The position numbers and the translations under genes were made by a program. Positions 33,461 to 39,133 of a DNA stretch of 39,133 nucleotides are shown one piece after another; within the stretch, counting starts at the first letter, position 1, and the number at the start of each line of letters is the position of its first letter. The notes under the pieces are model-generated. The model was not told the DNA's origin, did no database searches, and was given only the letters and a program-made list of their open reading frames with translations. Origin of the DNA: Cytidiella melzeri (lineage: Eukaryota; Basidiomycota; Agaricomycetes; Polyporales; Irpicaceae). The stretch is from positions 1 to 39,133 of the forward strand of contig JABYQR010000403.1 of assembly GCA_022592445.1 (NCBI GenBank), given 5' to 3'.

Positions 33461-34846
33461 AGGACATCTTCAGAGTCGGGTCAGAACGATGGTAGACAAA
33501 CACAGCTCGGAAGGCTTATCACTCACTAGATCGCAGGACTATAAGAAGAAACGGCCACTGGTCTGAAACACGAGTTACGCAAGATGACCTGCCCTAAACA
33601 AGCGTGCGTGTGTCCCAAATAGGCAGGTGAATGAGTCCGCGGCTCCCTTTGTGGTTCGTTGAACGTTTCATTACCGCGATAATGAAACTCATCGCCACCT
33701 TGCGACTTTGCCCATTTACAAGATCAAAGGGACTTACTAGAGCAGTAGTATAGTAGCATACTAGCCCCGCAGTCACTATTGTGAGTGTTTGTCGGTTTTT
33801 TATCAGGTCCACGTCAGCTGAAACTGAGCTATCCCCTTGCTGCAGACGTCGATATCTGGGCCCGCTTTGCAGTTTTGGCTTTCTCCTCCACCCCATATTT
33901 TTTGTATCCAATAACCAGGGTACTCGCCGACAATCTGCATGTTACGCCGCACGCAGCCCAACCTTTGGGGAATTTTCGGTTTCCGTCGCACTGACGTCGC
34001 GGCTCCTTGCTCGTACAACCATTCTACCATGTTCAAATACCACGTATATATCACGACACCTTTTTTTGTCAGGCAAGGAGCGTAGCGCAAACGCTTATGC
34101 AGCTTTGAGGCCGCTCGTACCATGCATGATTGAGGCGCACTGATCTACCGAGTTTCCTCCCTCTGTTTCTCATCTGAACTTCGGCTGAAATCTGTTTTGT
34201 TTCAGGTATTTTCCTTTGTTTAGGTCTAGTTCTCCATGTCCATCCTGAGACTTTGGGCTCAAGGAGAAACATCTTTTGTCAGGATAGACCTAATGCGCGG
34301 CGTACCGGAGATTCACCAGATATCCACCTGCCTTCGGCGTTGTCCCTGCCGTACCTTCTGGGGTTACAGCGCAGCGAGGAACCCAGCTACCCTCCATGCT
34401 TTGCAGTAAGATTGAATTCGATAAGCTTTGTCACTTTGACCTTCCGTGTCCCTTTGGCAGCTCAGTTGGCCGTCACATCGCGCGGAAAAAAAGAAGATTC
34501 ACGTACCTGAGCATGTACTCCCCGGGGAGTCGATGCCACCCTATGTCGTCTACCTTTTTGGGCTGTCCTCATGCGCGCAGTTATTTCTGATGCAGAGAAG
34601 GATCACGTTTTTTTGAGGTGTGTGTACATGGACATGCTATTCCTACTCTCAGCTGAGGTAACTAATATCCTGGATGGATCCGGACTTCCATCCGGAGTCA
34701 TCAGACGTTCCGATCCGTGAGCTTTCATCTCTGCATCGTCTTTAGTCACTCATGGCTCATCGCACCGATAGACGACACGATGACTTGCTGTGTTCGAGCC
34801 GTTGAAATCCGATTCCGGACCGTTCAACTACCATCATCGACTAGGC
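33461..34846. other. Element interior without recognisable genes
   Basis: Short frames only. A weak minus-strand trace (SDFNGSN near 34820-34800) could be a scrap of the missing ALG9 C-terminus, which in orthologs contains a similar SEFNGxLP segment; too short to call. Confidence 0.3.
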
Positions 34847-36532
34847 TCAAGTAAGGAAAAACGCGGCACCAGAAAGGGCATACCGCATCTCTTTTTCTCT
34901 CTGAGAATAGGACGACAACATCCTTGTGAGCTTCTGCCAAGGTGCGCCTCTCCTGCAGTGGCGTGCAGGGTTGCGCTTCCACCTAGACCACATCACAAGC
35001 AAAGTCCCCCGTCGAGCCTCAGCCCACATGGTACGCGTGGTCTCCATACGCATTCTGTGATAATCACTCACGGACTCATTACCGAACATCGCTACACACT
35101 TGGGGGAGGCCAGACGGACTTGACCAATTTGCCCACGAGGGTGCAATAGCGCAAACCACACATACATCGGTAACAGCCTCATGGCCATCAATGTGTACGG
35201 CGAGCTTCTCTCTGGCCCTGCACGTTCGCCGAGTCGTTTGAAGTCCACACGATGTGTTATCAGAAGCGCGGGAAGCGAAAGTACCGCGAATGGCAACGCT
35301 ACGTTCGTGTTGAGCAGTAGGTTGTTGACGTAGAAAGAGAGAGGTTCGGTGCCATAGAGGTTCGGGCCGTGATTGGACGAAAGTACGTTATACTCGACAA
35401 TGTTCCAGGGGACTATACCAAGCTTTCCATAGAAGAGGGTGTCGATAGCGACCACCGGGAACTGTCGTAATACAACATCAGTCATTGTCTCAGTGAATGT
35501 GCACAGTTCGCTTACAAGTAGCAATACAGCTACGAGTCCACATTGGAGCAGCCGCGACCACCTTTGTATCCTCCAGGAGGTCTGATTCATGGGTGCCACG
35601 TTGTCTTTAGCATACAAGAACAGTTCTTCGAATACAAACGGCAGTGCGACCACTATGGAGAACGGCCATCCGATGAGAGCTCCAGTCGCAAAGGCCATCG
35701 TCGCCAAAAGCGTTCGGCGCATGTTCGTAGAGGAAGTGGGCTCAATGAAATAGGCAAACCCAATACAATTGGAATACATCGCAAACGAGGAGGGGAGGAA
35801 GGCTGAGGATGCTTAGGGTACGGTACACGTTACAACTGCGTAACATTGCTCACCTACTGATGCATCCCACATCCCTGCGCTGAATAGCATCATGAAAAAG
35901 AGGTATCGACCAACACGATAGTTAATCTTGTCAACGACCGTTCTGTAGAAGAAGGTTTCGCATGTTGCAGAGACCAACGCAAGAACCACGCGTACAGCAA
36001 AGAACGCAGGACGCTGAGTAGATGCGAGAGTAAGCTCCGGTATGAGGAGATAGACGTCACGGTATACCCCAGCACACCTTTTCTGGACCAAACATAAAGG
36101 TAAACACTTTCGCTGGGAAGAGGTGAATCAGGATGTTTGCCCAACTCCGGATGGAATATTGGGGCGACGTCTCCCACGTTTGGAATGCATGTCCACGATC
36201 GAGGTAGTTCAGAGGTTCCCAAAAGTTAAACACTAGTTCAACGTCACTAAGTACCCACATATGTGCTGGAGAGAACGAGTACATACCTTCATCACAATCA
36301 CTGAGTCCAGAATACATCGCACCCGTCACCCTCACGAGCAAGAGATACGGAAGGCGAGCGACAAGCTCGCGCACATGGGTGCCTTCTGCGACCGTCGCAA
36401 TTGGTCTTGCAAGAGACCTGCATGTCTGTTCTTTCGAATTGAAGGTGCGGAGGGCTTGTCTCCTGCCAGTGAAGGCTGGTTTGTGGGACGGCGAAAGCGG
36501 ATAGTTTTGGTACCAGGCTTGAGGGTCGCCAT
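34847..36532 (-). pseudogene. ALG9: ALG9-type alpha-1,2-mannosyltransferase, frameshifted and 3'-truncated
   Basis: Alg9 adds mannose to dolichol-linked oligosaccharide in the ER (GT22 family). Recognisable exons: 36532-36287, 36232-36078, 36014-35854, 35802-35516, 35461 to about 35140, with introns of 54, 63, 51 and 54 nt. Conserved sequence: LLVRVTGAMYSGLSDCDE, VFNFWEPLNYLDRGHAFQTW, SPQYSIRSWA, RPAFFAVRVVLALVSATCET, GRYLFFMMLFSAGMWDASVA, FLPSSFAMYS, GWPFSIVVALPFVFEELFLY, YGKLGIVPWNIVEYNVLSS and GPNLYGTEPLSFYVNNLLLN. Breaks: one base is missing near 36340 (FRIS.. where FRILLLV is required). After MYVWFALLHPR the expected HKEERF motif is displaced by about 250 bp and degenerate (SQREKEMRYAL near 34900), and the C-terminal lumenal half is absent. 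It lies within the 31458-36902 element. Confidence 0.8.
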
Positions 36533-36877
36533 CCTGTAGACGAAAGGTCTGAGCCGAGACGTATACGACCTATATTCACGTAGGTCTGTCTGTTGTAATG
36601 GATGTTCTCCGAGTTGGACTCAGAGGACGTTGTGGTCGCCAGCGCCTTGCATCCGGTCCCAGACGCGGTGTGACATGATGTGACAGCTGTAATAATGGTT
36701 AACAGTGTATTGTATTACTGCCACTACTGCTTTACATTGAGTGCTGGGCCTTTACATTAGTTTAAAATCGTTTACCGCATGCCACTTGGCCTTTACAATG
36801 CAATCTAAAGGACCTGCCTTATGCGGACATCATTATAATGTCAAGCGCGCGCGATAAACCCCTGGCACGCAATATAA

Positions 36878-37357
<480 letters not shown>

Positions 37358-37724
37358 ATGTGAGTTAGCTTAAGTAAGACCACATGGCTACAAGCACATG
37401 GCTCAGCCCATAGCTAGGGTTTGACGTCATAGATACCGTTCACATGGGCTCCTTATTGTTCTTTCCCTATTGTTCTCTTTATGGAAGGATGTTCTCACAG
37501 GTGTGGGAATGGAATACAATAGTTGGTCTCCTTTTAGATAGATTCTCTCACGAGTAGAGTTCTTGGCAAGGTCTAGACAATAGCTATTGTTCTCCTTTAG
37601 GTAGTTCTTTTGTTCTTCGTTCACACGGCTTCTTGCAAAGCCTGCCCTCAACATGGTCTGTGCGCAGGTCCCTGAAGTCTATATATACTGCTACATGTAC
37701 GCTCCTAGCCCCCCATCTCGACCT

Positions 37725-37811
37725 CTTGGTCTTTACTGGGCTAGGTAAGCAACCCACTCTTGTACTACATAGCTGGTAGTAACAATACTAACTTGGTCTT
37801 TACTGGGCTAG
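37725..37811 (+). repeat. 20-bp direct repeat in the putative LTR
   Basis: CTTGGTCTTTACTGGGCTAG occurs at 37725-37744 and 37792-37811, 67 bp apart. The first copy is immediately followed by a splice-donor-like GTAAGC. Lying just 3' of the TATA box, the repeats could mark the transcription start / R region. Confidence 0.8.
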
Positions 37812-38060
37812 ATTTCTGAATAAGTTTGATAGCTGGTGAACGCATTGTGCTTCACGCCTGCCACCACCTCCTCGTCGTCATCCACATCGTGTCCCTGTTT
37901 GTCACGTCGAGCCCTGTCTCCGTGTCATTAGGTCGAGATCGTTGTGTAACCCCTGGGTTTATATCTCCTCCCCCACCGTTTACAAAAGTTTATTCCTGTT
38001 TGACGAGTACGTCTCCGGTCTCATCATACCGTTGAGCTACCACTTACGTCGACCGTTTGA

Positions 38061-38810
38061 ATCCCCCTGCGTTGTCTAGTGCCTAAGGACACGCGCACCC
38101 GTTTGTCTAAGGACCTCACTACCAACGAGCCTCAGCTCAAGAGGTGCCTCCCGCCTTCCTTCTTTGACGCTCTCGCTGCCAAGCGAAAGAGCGGTCAACC
38201 TCATCGCTGGTCTGACAAAGACCTGGTCGCCGTTGCCGACTACGTCTCCAAGAAACCGCCAGTGAAAGGCATCACTCTCACCGTCCCCTCGTACGAGGAA
38301 AATCAACAACTTCGCGCTTCTGCCAGAGCATACGGAGAACGCGTTGCCGAAGAACGTGCTCGCACCTTAGCAGAGCAACGTATCCACAAGCCCACACTCT
38401 CTGAGCGGCTTTCCAAGCTCCCTGCACCCACTCCCGCTCCCGCTGCACCAAAACCGGTACTCCTTGATTTCAAAAAGTTGTCATCAGTCGACCTCATAGG
38501 CATCTTCAAGCCTAAGCTCACCGCTGTCCACACACGACTACAAGCTCTCACTGAGCTTCAAGAACTTCTCCATTGCGCGGACCCCGACCACCGCCGTGCT
38601 CTGCTTCACCTCGTCAATAAAGTCAACCGCTTCCTCAATCGACTTGACGAACTCGCGCCAGTCACAGCAGACCGCGAGTGGCAACTTCTAGACTGGGGTT
38701 GCAAGGCAATTGGGAAGATCTCGTTTGAACAGCTTCGCAAGAATTATAGCAAAGTTCTTGCCCAGCTTAACATAGTCAATAGAGATAGCTACTTCGACTG
38801 GATTAGATAG
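38061..38810 (+). CDS. Methionine-free ORF upstream of gag
   Basis: The frame is open from 38061 (after a TGA at 38058) to the TAG at 38808-38810, about 249 codons, and contains no ATG codon. The earliest near-cognate start is GTG at 38079 (CTAGTGCCT). The sequence is clearly protein-like: QPHRWSDKDLVAVADYVSKK, VPSYEENQQLRASARAYGER, a Pro/Ala linker (PAPTPAPAAPKP), and a helical C-terminus ending SYFDWIR. An upstream exon could supply the start: the frame follows an acceptor-like TTGTCTAG at 38072-38079 with TG next, so an A-ending exon would create an ATG. It probably belongs to the retrotransposon, 116 bp before its gag. Function unknown. Confidence 0.5.
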   Translation: MPLRCLVPKDTRTRLSKDLTTNEPQLKRCLPPSFFDALAAKRKSGQPHRWSDKDLVAVADYVSKKPPVKGITLTVPSYEENQQLRASARAYGERVAEERARTLAEQRIHKPTLSERLSKLPAPTPAPAAPKPVLLDFKKLSSVDLIGIFKPKLTAVHTRLQALTELQELLHCADPDHRRALLHLVNKVNRFLNRLDELAPVTADREWQLLDWGCKAIGKISFEQLRKNYSKVLAQLNIVNRDSYFDWIR

Positions 38811-38926
38811 TCCAGAAAGTTTTGCCTGCCACGATTTGTGATAATTGCATCCACTTCTTTGATTCGAGCGCGGTCACAGACGACCACTTCTACTAAGAAA
38901 ATCGACGAATCATCACCAAAGAAGAC

Positions 38927-39133
38927 ATGGACCCCAACCAGCCCGCTGCCCCCGCTGCTCCAGCTGCCCCCATTGCCAATTTGAGCCAGCAAGACGTCCT
39001 AAATATACTGGGCGTCCTGTCACAGAGGATGGTTGACCTCACCAATCAAGTGGCTGCTTTGGCAGCCGTTCAGGCACCAGCCGTCGCCGCGGCCACGCAT
39101 ACGTCCCGAGAACGGAGTATTGTCGAGAAGCCC
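38927..39133 (+). CDS. gag: Retrotransposon Gag N-terminus (partial)
   Basis: An ATG at 38927 opens a frame of 69 codons to the window edge. It has the Pro/Ala-rich start MDPNQPAAPAAPAAP, a helix (LSQQDVLNILGVLSQRMVDL) with the coiled-coil-like TNQVAALAAVQ, and SRERSIVEKP. The last motif is typical of fungal Ty3/gypsy Gag just before its capsid-like domain. Gag would assemble the virus-like particle; protease, reverse transcriptase and integrase would lie to the right, outside the window. No frameshift in the visible part. Confidence 0.65.
   Translation, partial: MDPNQPAAPAAPAAPIANLSQQDVLNILGVLSQRMVDLTNQVAALAAVQAPAVAAATHTSRERSIVEKP

Larger units (their letters stand above)
37358..39133 (+). 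mobile_element. 5' part of an LTR retrotransposon (right end outside window)
   Basis: Evidence is indirect because no second LTR is in the window. A region from about 37358 (TGTGAGTTAG) has LTR-like features: a TATA box (CTATATATAC near 37679-37688), a 20-bp direct repeat CTTGGTCTTTACTGGGCTAG at 37725-37744 and 37792-37811, and pyrimidine-rich leader sequence. It is followed by two consecutive frames on the plus strand, the second being a Gag N-terminus. The exact LTR borders and primer-binding site could not be fixed. Fungal Ty3/gypsy elements have this kind of Gag; copia cannot be excluded. Confidence 0.55.

Noticed and set aside
34790..35149. 119-codon plus-strand frame
   Set aside because: Antisense of the ALG9 relic; no motif.

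Overview
The window looks like nuclear DNA of a filamentous basidiomycete, probably an agaricomycete. Coding exons are broken by many introns, mostly 45-75 nt, with GTRNGT-type donors. The best-preserved genes are single-copy fungal housekeeping genes, and the decayed kinase-like gene resembles a family common in mushroom genomes. All identifications were made by eye from motifs and remembered family sequences; no database search was run. Exon models were built by hand, and for every gene called intact the summed exons are divisible by three.

Layout. 1-6200 is a tandem segmental duplication of a small secreted-protein gene (copy A runs off the left edge; copy B is complete, 4707-4192). It has been hit by three terminal-inverted-repeat (TIR) elements at 455-2967, 3053-3607 and 4953-5600. 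Because the two copies serve as empty sites for each other, the insertion points are visible to the base. 6351-10362 is a complete 17-exon ADP1-type ABCG transporter. 10800-14100 is a decay zone with a broken fungal kinase-like gene and a broken SSZ1-type Hsp70 gene. 14508-15279 is the NatB catalytic subunit NAA20/NAT3. 15960-17960 is a degenerate 43-bp minisatellite. 18527-19970 (TMA46/DFRP-type CCCH protein) and 21378-20116 (spliceosomal CWC2) are convergent. 21.4-25.7 kb has no recognisable gene. 25757-28445 encodes a CRZ1-like three-zinc-finger transcription factor with a candidate calcineurin docking site.

The most interesting region is 29.7-37.2 kb. A MYST-family histone acetyltransferase gene is split in two: its 5' half ends at a splice donor at 31431 and its 3' half resumes after a splice acceptor at 36943. 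Between them lies a 5445-bp segment bounded by imperfect 22-bp TIRs (20/22). Removing that segment leaves an ordinary 68-nt intron. The inserted segment carries no transposase that I can see. It does carry decayed, intron-containing pieces of host genes on the opposite strand: an ALG9 mannosyltransferase, a ferritin-like protein and one unidentified coding stretch. This is the architecture of a gene-capturing (Pack-type) DNA transposon. The MYST host gene is itself frameshifted and truncated.

37.3 kb to the right edge is the 5' part of an LTR retrotransposon: a likely LTR with TATA box and an internal 20-bp repeat, a 250-codon ORF without a single methionine, then a Gag start that runs off the window. 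Overall the window contrasts a few intact core genes (protein N-acetylation, translation, splicing, transport, Ca2+ signalling) with a repeat-rich background containing at least five pseudogenes.
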